DNA of 36,467 bases, taken from Roseomonas sp. Its GTDB lineage: Bacteria > Pseudomonadota > Alphaproteobacteria > Acetobacterales > Acetobacteraceae. Both the position numbers and the translations under genes were made by a program. Below, in pieces: positions 1 to 8,515 of this stretch (its first letter is position 1; every line of letters begins with the position of its first letter). The notes below the pieces were generated by a model. The model searched no databases and was not told the DNA's origin. It saw only the letters and a program-made list of their open reading frames with translations. The stretch covers positions 1 through 36,467 of the forward strand of contig JADCEX010000131.1 in the NCBI GenBank assembly GCA_020249825.1. Direction: 5' to 3'.

Positions 1-64
1 CCCGCCGTTACCAAGGAACAGCGCGCCGCCCTTGCGGTGGCGAAGAAGCGCCTGGGGTGCAAAG

Positions 65-403
65 CTAGTCGCCCACCGCATCCAGCACATGCAGCGCATA
101 GGTATAGGCCGCGCCGGCATTGAGCGCGATGGCAACGCCAAGCGCTTCGGCGATTTCTTCCTTGGTGGCGCCGGCAGCCTTGGCCTTGCGCGCATGCGCA
201 TCAATGCAGCCGTCGCATTTCGTGGTGATGGCAACGGCAAGCGCGATGAATTCGCGCGTCTTGGCATCCAGATGCTTGGTCTGCGCGGCGCCATTTGAAA
301 GCGCTACAAAACCCCTGACGATATCAGGGTGCAATTGCCCCAATTCCTTGCCGCGTGCCTTCAGCCCTGCGCTGTATTCGGCCCAGTTCTTCACTTCGGT
401 CAT
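65..403 (-). CDS. Carboxymuconolactone decarboxylase (CMD/AhpD-like) family protein
   Basis: About 112 residues, the usual length for a single-domain CMD/AhpD-like protein. The diagnostic part is a CxxC pair (sequence CDGC) followed by a His about three residues later (CIDAHARKA), the redox or proton-relay motif of AhpD-type alkylhydroperoxidases. The helical core around it (REFIALAVAITTKCDGC) fits the family. An in-frame ATG lies 18 bases further upstream, but I take the ATG at 403 because AAAGGA precedes it at good spacing. The start then lies just beyond the stop of the upstream TPR gene, so the two are probably co-transcribed. Members act as peroxidases, thiol oxidoreductases or decarboxylases; the exact substrate cannot be read from sequence. 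The family assignment is firm, the biochemical role is not. Confidence 0.85.
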   Translation of the reverse strand: MTEVKNWAEYSAGLKARGKELGQLHPDIVRGFVALSNGAAQTKHLDAKTREFIALAVAITTKCDGCIDAHARKAKAAGATKEEIAEALGVAIALNAGAAYTYALHVLDAVGD

Positions 404-417
404 GGTTCGCAATCCTT

Positions 418-1767
418 TCAATGCATCACGGCGGCGGCTGCGCTGGCATAACCCACACGGCGTTCCGGCGGTACAGGATGGCGCCCCGCCACGCGTTCCA
501 GCAGCAGCCGCGCATCAGCAATCATGCCGGCCTTCATCGCCGCATCCAGAAAAAGCTGTTCCAGCACATCCTGCTGCGCATGGCTGCCGCCCATGCGGTG
601 CATCACGCCAATGGCAGGGCGCATCACCGCCACCGCGCGGGCGTAATCACCACGCCCATGCGCCAATACTGCCTCACACACCGGCAGTGCTGCATCGCGC
701 AGGATGGGCGCCAGTGTACCGCAAGAGGCAATGGCATCGCGAATACCGTCCAGAAGCCTCGTTGCAGCCGGAAAACGACCGGCCGCCACCAATGCCATCA
801 TCCAATGCGGCAGTGTGAAGGCGGAAAGGCAATCGCCAATCCGTGCTTCCGCCTTATCAGCCAATTCTTCCCAACGCGCGCCGACATTCACGCCCTGGCG
901 CTGCAAGCGAAACAGCATCGAAGCGGCATTCTGCACATCAATGTAAAGATCAGGCGCCGCTTCCGTCAGCGGACTTTGCAAATTGCGAAAGCCCTTGTCG
1001 TAAAGCGCCAGCACGTCGTCGGATTCCGCGCGTTCCAGATGATACATCGCGCGGTGCCAGAACAAATGATGCGCCAAATTCGAAGCGCCTGCCCAATGCT
1101 TTTCCAGGCCCGAGAGCCAGGCAATGCCTTCCCCCCTGCGGCCTTGCATTTCCATCACATGCGCCACCGCATGCGCGGCCCATAAATCGCCGGGGTCGAG
1201 GTCAATGGCGGCGCGGCCACTTTCTTCGGCCACCTGGTAATTGCCACATTCCTCATGTGCGAAGCAGCGACAGGCCAGAATACTGCCAAAGGCCGGCAGC
1301 GCTTCGGTCCAATAAGGATAAACACTATCCACCACGCGCTGCATCAAGCCCGCGCGCCCCAGCCAAAAGGCATTGAAGTGGTGCAACCGAAACGCCAGGA
1401 TATCATGCGGGCGGTCGCGCAAAATCGCCTCCCACCCTGCCAGCGCCTGGTCCAAATCTCCCTCGGCCCAGGCGGTCACGGCAGCCGCATGCGCCGCTTC
1501 CCGCGCGCTTGCTGTCGCGGCAAGCCGCGTGGCGGCCGCGGCCGCTTCCCGCGCGGCGGGCAGCAATGCGGCCTTATAGCCAAGCAATAAAAGCGCTGAC
1601 TGCAACACCCGCGCCATCGGCATCTCGCCATCCGCTTCCAGCAGCGCCTTCATGCGCGCAGGCGTATCGGCGCGATATTTCAGATAGCCCGTTACCACAT
1701 GATCATAAGCGCGTGTTGCGCCATCCGATGCGCTGGTGATGGCAAGGCCGTGCTGATCCTGGTGCAT
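418..1767 (-). CDS. TTC38-like tetratricopeptide repeat protein
   Basis: About 449 residues, without signal peptide or membrane segment, so probably cytoplasmic. It is helical and Ala-rich, with repeated helix pairs (for example around AEGDLDQALAGWEAILRDRP and CGNYQVAEESGRAAIDLDPG) of TPR type. The conserved block HHFNAFWLGR, then HAVAHVMEMQGR and HHLFWHRAMYHLE, resembles TTC38, a widely distributed TPR protein of unknown function. I chose the ATG at 1767, giving MHQDQHG, because GGAG stands eight bases before it; a longer reading to 1836 would overlap the 5' region of the divergent RidA gene. Its stop abuts the CMD-family gene downstream, suggesting one transcript. No enzymatic motif was found, so a scaffold role is only an inference. 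Confidence 0.8.
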   Translation of the reverse strand: MHQDQHGLAITSASDGATRAYDHVVTGYLKYRADTPARMKALLEADGEMPMARVLQSALLLLGYKAALLPAAREAAAAATRLAATASAREAAHAAAVTAWAEGDLDQALAGWEAILRDRPHDILAFRLHHFNAFWLGRAGLMQRVVDSVYPYWTEALPAFGSILACRCFAHEECGNYQVAEESGRAAIDLDPGDLWAAHAVAHVMEMQGRRGEGIAWLSGLEKHWAGASNLAHHLFWHRAMYHLERAESDDVLALYDKGFRNLQSPLTEAAPDLYIDVQNAASMLFRLQRQGVNVGARWEELADKAEARIGDCLSAFTLPHWMMALVAAGRFPAATRLLDGIRDAIASCGTLAPILRDAALPVCEAVLAHGRGDYARAVAVMRPAIGVMHRMGGSHAQQDVLEQLFLDAAMKAGMIADARLLLERVAGRHPVPPERRVGYASAAAAVMH

Positions 1768-1851
1768 GGGGAAACTCCAATATTCAAGCCCAAAGCTTGC
1801 CAGCCTTGGCCAAGCCGTGTCGAGTATTCTTACCACATGCAGGAGAGAGAA

Positions 1852-2319
1852 ATGCCCGAAGACACCCCCGAAGCCCGCCTGGCAGCACTTGGCTTGGTCC
1901 TGCCGCCGGCACCGAAGCCGCTTGGGACTTACGTGCCCTTCCGGCGCGATGGGAATATCATCTATCTGTCAGGCCAGGGCCCGCGCGATGCGGAAGGCAA
2001 ACCCATCAGCGGCAAGGTACCAACGGAAATCGGCATTGATGAGGCCTATCAGCTCGCGCGCCGCGTTGGGCTTTCGCTGCTGTCAGTCGCGGCATCCGCT
2101 GCAGGCGGGCTTTCGCGCCTGCGTGCGCTCAAGGTGCTTGGCATGGTGAATGCGGTGCCGGAATTCCGCGAACATCCGCGCATCATCAATGGCTGTTCTG
2201 ATCTTTTCGTCGCGGTGCTGGGCGATAATGGCCAGCATGCACGCTCAGCTGTGGGGTTTGGCAGCCTGCCCAATCAAATCCCGGTCGAGATCGAAGCGAT
2301 CTTCCGCGTGCTTGACTGA
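1852..2319 (+). CDS. RidA (YjgF/YER057c/UK114) family protein
   Basis: 155 residues. The long-form RidA fold is recognisable: an N-terminal segment ending LPPAPKPLGTYVPF, the strand GNIIYLSGQGP, and the C-terminal HARSAVGFGSLP followed by VEIEAIF. The Arg in HARS corresponds by position to the conserved Arg of RidA that contacts the imine or carboxylate substrate. RidA proteins hydrolyse reactive enamines/imines made by PLP enzymes; this longer subgroup (about 150 residues) is less well characterised and deaminase activity is an inference. AGGAGA lies seven bases before the ATG chosen; an ATG five codons upstream has no ribosome site. It is transcribed divergently from the TPR gene, with only about 85 bases between them for both promoters. 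Confidence 0.88.
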   Translation: MPEDTPEARLAALGLVLPPAPKPLGTYVPFRRDGNIIYLSGQGPRDAEGKPISGKVPTEIGIDEAYQLARRVGLSLLSVAASAAGGLSRLRALKVLGMVNAVPEFREHPRIINGCSDLFVAVLGDNGQHARSAVGFGSLPNQIPVEIEAIFRVLD

Positions 2320-2325
2320 AACAGA

Positions 2326-2778
2326 TCAAACCTTGGTGCCGGTGCTGCCGAAACCGCCCGCCCCGCGCGCGGAATCCGGCAGTTCGGCCACTTCGCGCCA
2401 CACGCCCCGCGTCACTGGCGCCAGCACGGCTTGGGCAATGCGCATGCCGCGTTCCACGGTGAAGGGCTCATTCCCCGCATTCATCAGGATCACACCCAAT
2501 TCGCCGCGATAATCCTCGTCTATCGTTCCGGGGCTATTGGGCAGCGTAATGCCGTTCTTCAGCGCCAAGCCTGACCTGGGCCGCACCTGAATCTCATACC
2601 CCGCCGGGATCGCCATTTTCAGCCCCGTCGGGATCAAGGCGCGCCCGCCCGGCGGGATCACCACCGGCGCGCTGATCGCGGCCAGCAAATCCATCCCCGC
2701 CGCCCCTTCCGTGGCATAGCCCGGCAACGGCAAATCCGCGCCATGGGGCAGGCGTATCACAGCAATTTCCGGGGTCAT
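2326..2778 (-). CDS. dut: Deoxyuridine 5'-triphosphate nucleotidohydrolase (dUTPase)
   Basis: 150 residues, the standard length of a trimeric dUTPase. All five family motifs are visible in order: AGMDLLA (motif 1, with the metal-coordinating Asp), PRSGLAL (motif 2), [10 protein letters not shown] (motif 3, with the catalytic Asp and Tyr of the uracil pocket), RIAQAV (motif 4) and the Gly-rich C-terminal arm [10 protein letters not shown] (motif 5). It hydrolyses dUTP to dUMP and pyrophosphate, limiting uracil in DNA and supplying dTMP synthesis. Its start overlaps the stop of coaBC by four bases (ATGA), so translation is probably coupled; the coaBC-dut pair is common in proteobacteria. It converges on the RidA gene with only a few bases between the stops and no obvious terminator. 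Confidence 0.97.
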   Translation of the reverse strand: MTPEIAVIRLPHGADLPLPGYATEGAAGMDLLAAISAPVVIPPGGRALIPTGLKMAIPAGYEIQVRPRSGLALKNGITLPNSPGTIDEDYRGELGVILMNAGNEPFTVERGMRIAQAVLAPVTRGVWREVAELPDSARGAGGFGSTGTKV

Positions 2779-3965
2779 GCCAAAGCCTCTGCAATGCGCG
2801 CGGCAAGCCTTGCCGCGACCTCTTCCTTTTTCATGCGTGGCCAGGCTTCTGTGCCCTTGGGCGTGATCAGCAGCACGGTATTCTCCGCACCCCCCATCAC
2901 ATCGCCCGATACATCATTCGCCACAATCCAATCGCAGCCCTTTTTCTTCTGCTTGGCCCGCGCATGGTCTTCCAGCTTTTCGGTCTCTGCCGCGAAGCCC
3001 ACCACCAGCTTGGGGCGGCGCGGCCCGGCGGCGGAAAGTGTCGCCAGAATATCGGGGTTGAGCGCCAAGGCGATTGGCGGCGGCACCTCGCCCGCGATCT
3101 TTTTCATCTTCTGATCGGCGGCGGCGGCGCTCCGCCAATCCGCGACCGCCGCGGCGCAAATGGCGACATCGGCGGGCAGTGCCGCTTGGCAAGCCGCCAG
3201 CATATCGCGCGCCGATTCCACGCGCCTTACGGTCACGCCGGGCGGATCAGGCAGCGCGACAGGGCCGGAAACCAAAGTCACCCGCGCGCCAAGTGCGGCG
3301 AGCGCTGCCGCAATCGAATGGCCCTGCTTGCCGCTGCTGCGATTGGCGATGTAGCGCACCGGGTCAATCGGTTCATGGGTCGGGCCACTTGTCACCAGCA
3401 CATGGCGGCCTTGCAGGGGCTGCGGGGCGGGGGCCAGAGCCGCCGCGACTTCTTCCAAAAGCGCCGTCGGTTCAATCAACCGACCGGGGCCTGATTCGGG
3501 TTCCGCCATGGCGCCTTCCGCCGGCCCGGCCAGCATGATGCCGCGCGACCGAAGTGTTGCGATATTCGCCAGCGTCGCCGGATTTTCCCACATGGCGGGG
3601 TTCATCGCCGGCGCCACCATGATCGGCGCGCGGGTCGCCAGCAGCACGCAAGTCGCCAGATCATCCGCCAAGCCATGCGTGATTTTCGCGAGCAAATCGG
3701 CGGAGGCCGGCGCCACCAGCACCAGATCAGGCAGGCGCGCGAGGCGGATATGGCCGATCTCGGCCTCGGCCGCCCAAAGATCATCATGCACCGCCTGGCC
3801 GGTAATGGCGGCGAGCGCTTCCTTGGTGACAAACCGCGCCCCGCCTGCCGTCAGGATGGCGGTCACACTCGCCCCCGCCTTGCGCGCAAGCCGGGTGAAT
3901 TCCAGCGCCTTATAGGCCGCGACGGAGCCCGAGACGATCAGCAGGATTTTACGGCCGGCAATCAT
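2775..3965 (-). CDS. coaBC: Bifunctional phosphopantothenoylcysteine decarboxylase / phosphopantothenate-cysteine ligase
   Basis: 396 residues with two fused domains. Residues 1-180 are the flavoprotein CoaC half: GSVAAYK near the N-terminus, the substrate His in EIGHIRLA, and APAMNPAMW carrying the PxMNxxMW motif. Residues 185-396 are Coa[29 protein letters not shown] and the Lys-rich AKQKKK followed by ANDVS. Together they convert 4'-phosphopantothenate plus cysteine to 4'-phosphopantetheine for coenzyme A synthesis. In E. coli the CoaC clamp has a catalytic Cys; here the matching stretch ([14 protein letters not shown]) has none, which may simply be normal for this lineage. Overlap with dut implies an operon. 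The ubiB gene often found next to coaBC in related genomes is not seen here. Confidence 0.96.
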   Translation of the reverse strand: MIAGRKILLIVSGSVAAYKALEFTRLARKAGASVTAILTAGGARFVTKEALAAITGQAVHDDLWAAEAEIGHIRLARLPDLVLVAPASADLLAKITHGLADDLATCVLLATRAPIMVAPAMNPAMWENPATLANIATLRSRGIMLAGPAEGAMAEPESGPGRLIEPTALLEEVAAALAPAPQPLQGRHVLVTSGPTHEPIDPVRYIANRSSGKQGHSIAAALAALGARVTLVSGPVALPDPPGVTVRRVESARDMLAACQAALPADVAICAAAVADWRSAAAADQKMKKIAGEVPPPIALALNPDILATLSAAGPRRPKLVVGFAAETEKLEDHARAKQKKKGCDWIVANDVSGDVMGGAENTVLLITPKGTEAWPRMKKEEVAARLAARIAEALA

Positions 3966-4227
3966 GGCGCAAGCCTAACCCAGAAGCCGCGTGAAGCATA
4001 TGCTGAAGGGCGCGATGAAGGCGCTGGCCTTTTCAAGGCATGCTGTCTGGTTGGGGTCGAGACGCTTGGCGGCAGTCACCTGGGCTTGGCCGCTGCCTAG
4101 GCGCCCAGACCGGAGCAGGCAGCAGTCGGGTTAAAATCCTGCAAAATCAGGGCAATTCCCCTGCTGCGCATGCGCCAGCCATGCGAAGCCGCTGGGGCAA
4201 TCAGGCTTTCATGCCATCGCCCTGGGC
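3966..4227. other. Intergenic region upstream of coaBC with a short inverted repeat
   Basis: 262 bases without a gene I can support. On the minus strand it would hold the coaBC promoter and leader. The clearest structure is a perfect 7-bp inverted repeat, GCTGCCT at 4092-4098 and AGGCAGC at 4117-4123, with an 18-base loop. A weaker 5-bp stem (CAGGG/CCCTG) follows around 4150-4170. There is no T-run, so a factor-independent terminator is not indicated. I compared the area by eye with SRP RNA, tRNA and common riboswitch cores and found no convincing match. Confidence 0.3.
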
Positions 4228-4881
4228 TTACCCACCGCGCCCCTTGCGTTCGATCTGTTCCACCTTGGGCCAGATGGATTTGAACAAGGCCTCACGCAGC
4301 GGAAGATCGGCACAATCCGCCGGCGCGTAATCCGGGTGCAATTCACGCGCGAGCACGCGGCGCAGCGCATCAAAGCGGTGGCGATCCATTTCATCGGCCT
4401 CTTCGGTCAGCATGCGCGCCTCGGCGGCCAAGGCGCGGCGCTTCCAGGCTTCGCGTTCGGCGATCAGCAGCCGGCAGGCATCACGGAGTTTTTGCATATT
4501 CTCCCGCTCGGCCATCAACACCCGGGCTGCGTCACGCAGTTTTTCCAGTAGTTTTTGCTGATCTTCATCATTGGATTGGCCAAGGGGCGCCCCGGCGACG
4601 AGAGTTTCTTGAGGTCTTTCGAACTTGGGTGTGGGGCTTTGCTGCGGCGTAGCAGCCTGGGCCGCCGTGGCTTTGCGAACGGCAGGCGGACCCTGAGGCC
4701 GGCACACAGGCCACCAGCCGTGATCGTCTATGGCGCCAACAACGCCCGCTTGCTCCATGCGCTGCAGGTAGTCGAGAGCCAAGCTCCAGCGGATCCCAAG
4801 GCCATCCGCCAGGGCGCTGGTATTGATCCGCGGCTGGCGGCGCACATAGCGCACCGCATCTGCGTAGCTTGGAATCGGCAT
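4228..4881 (-). CDS. Winged-helix / coiled-coil protein with a C-terminal HPD motif
   Basis: 217 residues with three visible parts. Residues 1-55 (IPSYADAVRYVRRQPRINTS and onward to RMEQAGVVGAID) look like the winged-helix gamma domain of FtsK, which binds DNA. Residues 60-100 are a Pro/Gln/Ala-rich linker. Residues 105-165 are charged and heptad-like, with two similar copies (KLRDAARVLMAERE and KLRDACRLLIAERE), a likely coiled coil. Residues 169-217 contain LRRVLARELHPD followed by REALFKSIWPKVEQIE, resembling helix II, the HPD tripeptide (182-184) and helix III of a J domain. No characterised protein with this arrangement is recognised. GGTGGA precedes the ATG. A DNA- or chaperone-related role is inference. 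Confidence 0.75.
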   Translation of the reverse strand: MPIPSYADAVRYVRRQPRINTSALADGLGIRWSLALDYLQRMEQAGVVGAIDDHGWWPVCRPQGPPAVRKATAAQAATPQQSPTPKFERPQETLVAGAPLGQSNDEDQQKLLEKLRDAARVLMAERENMQKLRDACRLLIAEREAWKRRALAAEARMLTEEADEMDRHRFDALRRVLARELHPDYAPADCADLPLREALFKSIWPKVEQIERKGRGG

Positions 4882-4979
4882 GGTCCACCATCAGGCGATC
4901 CCGGGTGGATCACCTGAAGGCATTTTCGCCTGACCCGGTTAAGTTACGGTGAAGCGCGCCATCGCCTGCGCCCGAAGGG

Positions 4980-5963
4980 TTAACCAGCGGTGATCCTGGC
5001 TGCCCGCACAACCTCGACCCAGGCGGCGGTTTCGCGTTCCATGCGGGCCGCGAGCGCTTCCGGCGAGGAAGGCACCACCAGCGCCCCCGCATCAAAGGCG
5101 CGTTTGCGGATGGCGGGATCAGCCAGCACTTCGTTCAATTTCTGCGCCAGCAGCCGCGCCACGGGTTCCGGCGTGCCGCGCGGGGCGAAAAGGCTGAACC
5201 AGACATTGAGGTCCAGATCCGCCAAGCCTTCTTCCTTGGCTGACGGAATATGCGGCATGCCGGGATGGCGTTCATTGGAACTGACGCAAAGCGCGCGCAG
5301 CCTGCCATCCGCGACCAGCGGCGTGAGTGGTGGCGGGGAATTCATGTAGAAATGCACGCGCCCCGCGATCAGGTCGCGAATGGTTTCGCCCGTGCCGCGA
5401 TAGGGCACATGCAGCATGTCAATGCCCGCGCGCAGCTTCAGCAATTCTGCGCCCAGATGATGCATGGACCCAACGCCCGCCGAGGCATAGGTCAGATCGC
5501 CCGGCCTTTGCTTGGCATAGGCGATGAATTCACGCATGGAAGTGACCGGCACCGAAGGGTGCGTCACGAAAAGCTGTGGTGTGTCGGTGATCTGACCGAT
5601 AGGGACGAAATCGCGTGCCGGAACAATCCCGCCAAGCGTGCCAACTGCGACCCGCCCTGTCATGGTGCCGCAATAGCCACACAGCAGCGTATGGCCATCA
5701 GGCCGCGCTTGCAGAACGGAAGTCAGCCCCACCACATCATTCCCGCCGGGGCGATTTTCCACCACCATGGAACCACCCAAAGCGCGGCCCAATTGATCAG
5801 CGATCAGCCTGGCGCTGAAATCCGTGCCCCCGCCGGCGGGGGCGGGCACCACCAGCGTGATGGGACGATTGGGGAAGGCGTCTTGCGCGCGTACCAGCGC
5901 GGGCGTGCTGAGCAGGCCAAGCGCCGCACCCGTCAGCGCGCGGCGGGAAAGGGTTTGCGTCAT
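4980..5963 (-). CDS. Bug/TctC-family periplasmic substrate-binding protein (TTT-type receptor)
   Basis: 327 residues. The N-terminus has a twin-Arg-containing signal (SRRALTGAALGLLS) ending at an Ala-x-Ala site (VRAQD), so it is exported, possibly by Tat. The mature protein starts with the family hallmark FPNRPITLVVPAPAGGGTD, followed by VVENRPGG, PDGHTLL and HVPYRGTGE, all characteristic of Bug receptors. Such proteins bind small carboxylates or amides and normally feed tripartite tricarboxylate transporters, but most are orphans without TctAB next door, as here. The downstream position in an SDR-Bug pair on the minus strand suggests the ligand relates to the substrate of that oxidoreductase or of the divergent amidohydrolase. 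The ligand cannot be predicted. Confidence 0.92.
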   Translation of the reverse strand: MTQTLSRRALTGAALGLLSTPALVRAQDAFPNRPITLVVPAPAGGGTDFSARLIADQLGRALGGSMVVENRPGGNDVVGLTSVLQARPDGHTLLCGYCGTMTGRVAVGTLGGIVPARDFVPIGQITDTPQLFVTHPSVPVTSMREFIAYAKQRPGDLTYASAGVGSMHHLGAELLKLRAGIDMLHVPYRGTGETIRDLIAGRVHFYMNSPPPLTPLVADGRLRALCVSSNERHPGMPHIPSAKEEGLADLDLNVWFSLFAPRGTPEPVARLLAQKLNEVLADPAIRKRAFDAGALVVPSSPEALAARMERETAAWVEVVRAARITAG

Positions 5964-5987
5964 CGCGATGTCCTCCTGTTTCTGTTT

Positions 5988-6791
5988 CTAAAGGGCGCCG
6001 GCAGCGGTGACGCCGCCATCCACGATCAATTCGGTCCCCGTGATGTGCTTCGCCTCATTGGACACCAGGAACAGCACCGCATGGGCAATATCCCAGCCAT
6101 CGCCCATTTTGCCGAGCGGTACTTGCGCATCACGCTTGGCGATCAGCGCGGCGGCATCATTGCCGCCCAATTGGCGCACCAGCCGATGTTCCACCAGCGG
6201 CGTATGCATCAGCCCTGGCACCACCGTATTGCAGCGCACGCCCGCCTTGGCGTTTTCGATGGCAACCGATTTGGACAGTGCGACAATGCCGTATTTGGTC
6301 GCGCTATAGGCCACATGCGGCCGCGCCGCCTGCATGCGATAGCCGGCGATGGAGGAGATATTCACAATCGCACTCCCCGGGCGCTTCTTCAGATGTGGCA
6401 ATGCGAATTTGCAGCCCAGGAAAGCGGATTTCAGGTTGAAATCCACCTGGCGATCCCAGACTTCCTCAGGCATGGATTCCGCGCCACCGGGGTGCGAGCC
6501 ACCGACATTATTGACCATGATGTCCAACTGGCCATAGCGCGCAACGCAGGCTTCCACCGCCGCCTGGAAGCTTTCGGAATCAAGCACATCACAGATATGC
6601 GCTGTCGCTTCCCCGCCTTCGGCTTTGATGATGCCGATGGTTTCCTCGACCGCCGCCGGGTTATTATCCAGGCCAAACACCTTGGCCCCCTGGCGCGCGA
6701 GCAGCACGGCTGTCGCCTTGCCATTACCCCAGCCGGGGCCGACCGAACCCGCGCCGGTGACGATGGCGACCTTGCCTTTGAGACTGAGCAT
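5988..6791 (-). CDS. SDR family NAD(P)-dependent oxidoreductase
   Basis: 267 residues, classical SDR length. The nucleotide-binding motif is slightly extended (TGAGSVGPGWGNGKA in place of TGxxxGIG). The NNVGG variant of the NNAG motif, Ser in NISSIAGY, and the catalytic Tyr/Lys in YSATK are present; the C-terminus ends with TGTELIVDGG typical of the family. Asp in GLDNN after strand 2 favours NAD(H) over NADP(H). It would oxidise a secondary alcohol or reduce a ketone; substrate unknown. The Bug receptor gene follows 24 bases downstream. The amidohydrolase gene is divergent across a 121-base region that must hold both promoters. The family call is firm. Confidence 0.92.
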   Translation of the reverse strand: MLSLKGKVAIVTGAGSVGPGWGNGKATAVLLARQGAKVFGLDNNPAAVEETIGIIKAEGGEATAHICDVLDSESFQAAVEACVARYGQLDIMVNNVGGSHPGGAESMPEEVWDRQVDFNLKSAFLGCKFALPHLKKRPGSAIVNISSIAGYRMQAARPHVAYSATKYGIVALSKSVAIENAKAGVRCNTVVPGLMHTPLVEHRLVRQLGGNDAAALIAKRDAQVPLGKMGDGWDIAHAVLFLVSNEAKHITGTELIVDGGVTAAGAL

Positions 6792-6912
6792 GTGTTCCTC
6801 CGATTTGCTTTGGCGCGAAGCATCCGCGCTTCGCGCGGCCCCGTCCAGACCCCTTGCTATGAGGGCGCCGATTTTGCGCTAAGCTGATCCAACCCGAACC
6901 GGAGAACCCGCC

Positions 6913-8454
6913 ATGGCCGTCACCTTGGTGCGCAGCCGCGCCATGATCACCAAAACCCTCTCGGCCACCGCCTGGGAGGAAATCGCCGATGGTGCGCTGA
7001 TCCAGGAAGATGGCATCATCACTGAAATCGGCACCCATGATGATCTGCGCCGCAAGCACCCGCATATCCCCGTGGTGGGGTCTGGGCGGGAGGTGATGCT
7101 GCCAGGCTTCGTCAATGCGCATCACCATGTCGGGCTGACGCCGGTGCAATTGGGCTCACCCGATATGCCGCTGGAGCTTTGGTTCGTCACGCGCATGGTC
7201 GCGCGCAATGTGAACCCCTATCTCGATACGCTCTATTCCGCCTTTGAGATGATCGGGTCTGGCATCACCACCGTGCAGCATTTGCATGGCTGGGCGCCGG
7301 GCAGGCTGCCCGATGTGGAAAAGCGCGCCGGCGAGGTGATCCGCGCCTATGAAGATATCGGCATGCGCGTTTCCTATTGCTTCGCGCTGCGTGATCAGAA
7401 CCGGCTTGTCTATCAGGCGGATCAGGATTTCGTGGCCAGCCTGCCGCCTGAATTGCGCGGGCCGATGCAGCGCTGGTTTGATCGTTTTCAGTTGTCGCTG
7501 GAAGATAACCTCGATCTGTTCCGCAACCTCCATCGCAACCACAACGCCAAGCGCCGCGTGCGCGTGCAATTGGCGCCGGCCAATCTGCATTGGTGTTCCG
7601 ACAAGGCCCTGGCGGCGATGGCAGAGCTTTCACGCAGCCATGATGCGCCGATCCATATGCATCTCGTGGAAACCGCCTATCAGAAGGAATATGCGCGCCG
7701 CCGCGGTGGTGGCACGGCGGTGGAATATCTTGATCGCTTCGGCTTGCTAGGGCCGAATATGACGCTTGGTCATGGTGTCTGGCTGAATGAGAAGGATATT
7801 GACCGGCTGGCCGAGACCGGCACCTGCATTTGCCATAATTGTTCTTCCAATTTCCGGCTGCGTTCCGGTGTGGCGCCGCTCAATCGCTTCGAAGCCAAGG
7901 GTATCACTACCGCGATTGGGCTGGATGAGGCCGGCATCAATGATGACCGCGATATGCTCCAGGAATTGCGCCTGGTGCTGCGCGCCCATCGCGTGCCTGG
8001 CATGGGCGTTGATGAGGTGCCAGGCATGGGCCAGGTGCTGCGCATGGCAACGGTGGGTGGTGCGCGCACCACTTCCTGGCGCGAAAGCCTGGGCACGCTG
8101 GAAGTGGGCAAGGGGGCGGATTTGTCGCTGATTGATTGGGACAGCATCGCCTACCCGTATCTGGATGAACTGACGCCCACGCTTGATGCACTTGTGCAGC
8201 GCGCCAAGGCCAACGCGGTGCGCGCTGTGTTATGTGATGGCGAAGTGATCTATCAGGAAGGCCGCTTCACGCGGGTGGACCGTGATTCCGCGCTGAAGGC
8301 TTTGCATGATGATCTGTCCCGCGCTTTGGCGGATGATGAGGTGGAACGGCGCCAGCTTTCCAAGGCGCTGCTGCCCCATGCCAAGCGCTTCTATGCCGAA
8401 TATATTGATCCTTCCCGGCATGAACCCTTCTATCGGCCAAGTTCCAGGGTCTGA
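6913..8454 (+). CDS. Amidohydrolase, TRZ/ATZ (cytosine deaminase-like) family
   Basis: 513 residues. Metal-binding and catalytic signatures of the amidohydrolase superfamily are visible: an HxH pair in LPGFVNAHHHVG (His 70 and 72), HMHLVET, LGHGVWL, and the Asp-containing GLDEAGINDDRDM. C-terminal motifs ATVGGA and LEVGKGADLSLID, where the metal-free beta-sandwich resumes, are also typical. The family includes aminohydrolases acting on triazines, 8-oxoguanine, guanine and related N-heterocycles; this one would hydrolyse a C-N (or C-halogen) bond in the cytoplasm, substrate unknown. GGAG at 6901-6904 sets the ATG start. It faces away from an SDR-Bug receptor operon, which may supply or process a related compound. 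Family confident, substrate not. Confidence 0.9.
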   Translation: MAVTLVRSRAMITKTLSATAWEEIADGALIQEDGIITEIGTHDDLRRKHPHIPVVGSGREVMLPGFVNAHHHVGLTPVQLGSPDMPLELWFVTRMVARNVNPYLDTLYSAFEMIGSGITTVQHLHGWAPGRLPDVEKRAGEVIRAYEDIGMRVSYCFALRDQNRLVYQADQDFVASLPPELRGPMQRWFDRFQLSLEDNLDLFRNLHRNHNAKRRVRVQLAPANLHWCSDKALAAMAELSRSHDAPIHMHLVETAYQKEYARRRGGGTAVEYLDRFGLLGPNMTLGHGVWLNEKDIDRLAETGTCICHNCSSNFRLRSGVAPLNRFEAKGITTAIGLDEAGINDDRDMLQELRLVLRAHRVPGMGVDEVPGMGQVLRMATVGGARTTSWRESLGTLEVGKGADLSLIDWDSIAYPYLDELTPTLDALVQRAKANAVRAVLCDGEVIYQEGRFTRVDRDSALKALHDDLSRALADDEVERRQLSKALLPHAKRFYAEYIDPSRHEPFYRPSSRV

Positions 8455-8515
8455 GGGGCTGCCTACCCGTAACTAGTGCTTGACCTTGGCCCCCGGGGGC
8501 GGAAGAGATGCTACC

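Noticed and set aside
1-123. Possible 3' end of a plus-strand gene entering from the left (VTKEQRAALAVAKKRLG).
   Set aside because: Too short to identify, and its stop lies 59 bases inside the CMD-family gene; could be chance.
4063-4175. SRP RNA, tRNA or riboswitch in front of coaBC.
   Set aside because: Short stems and a fragment like a T-arm are present, but the conserved core of none of these RNAs can be matched.
5250-6887. Long plus-strand open frame of about 545 codons.
   Set aside because: It is the antisense of the Bug receptor and SDR genes, both with clear family motifs; its own translation resembles no protein.
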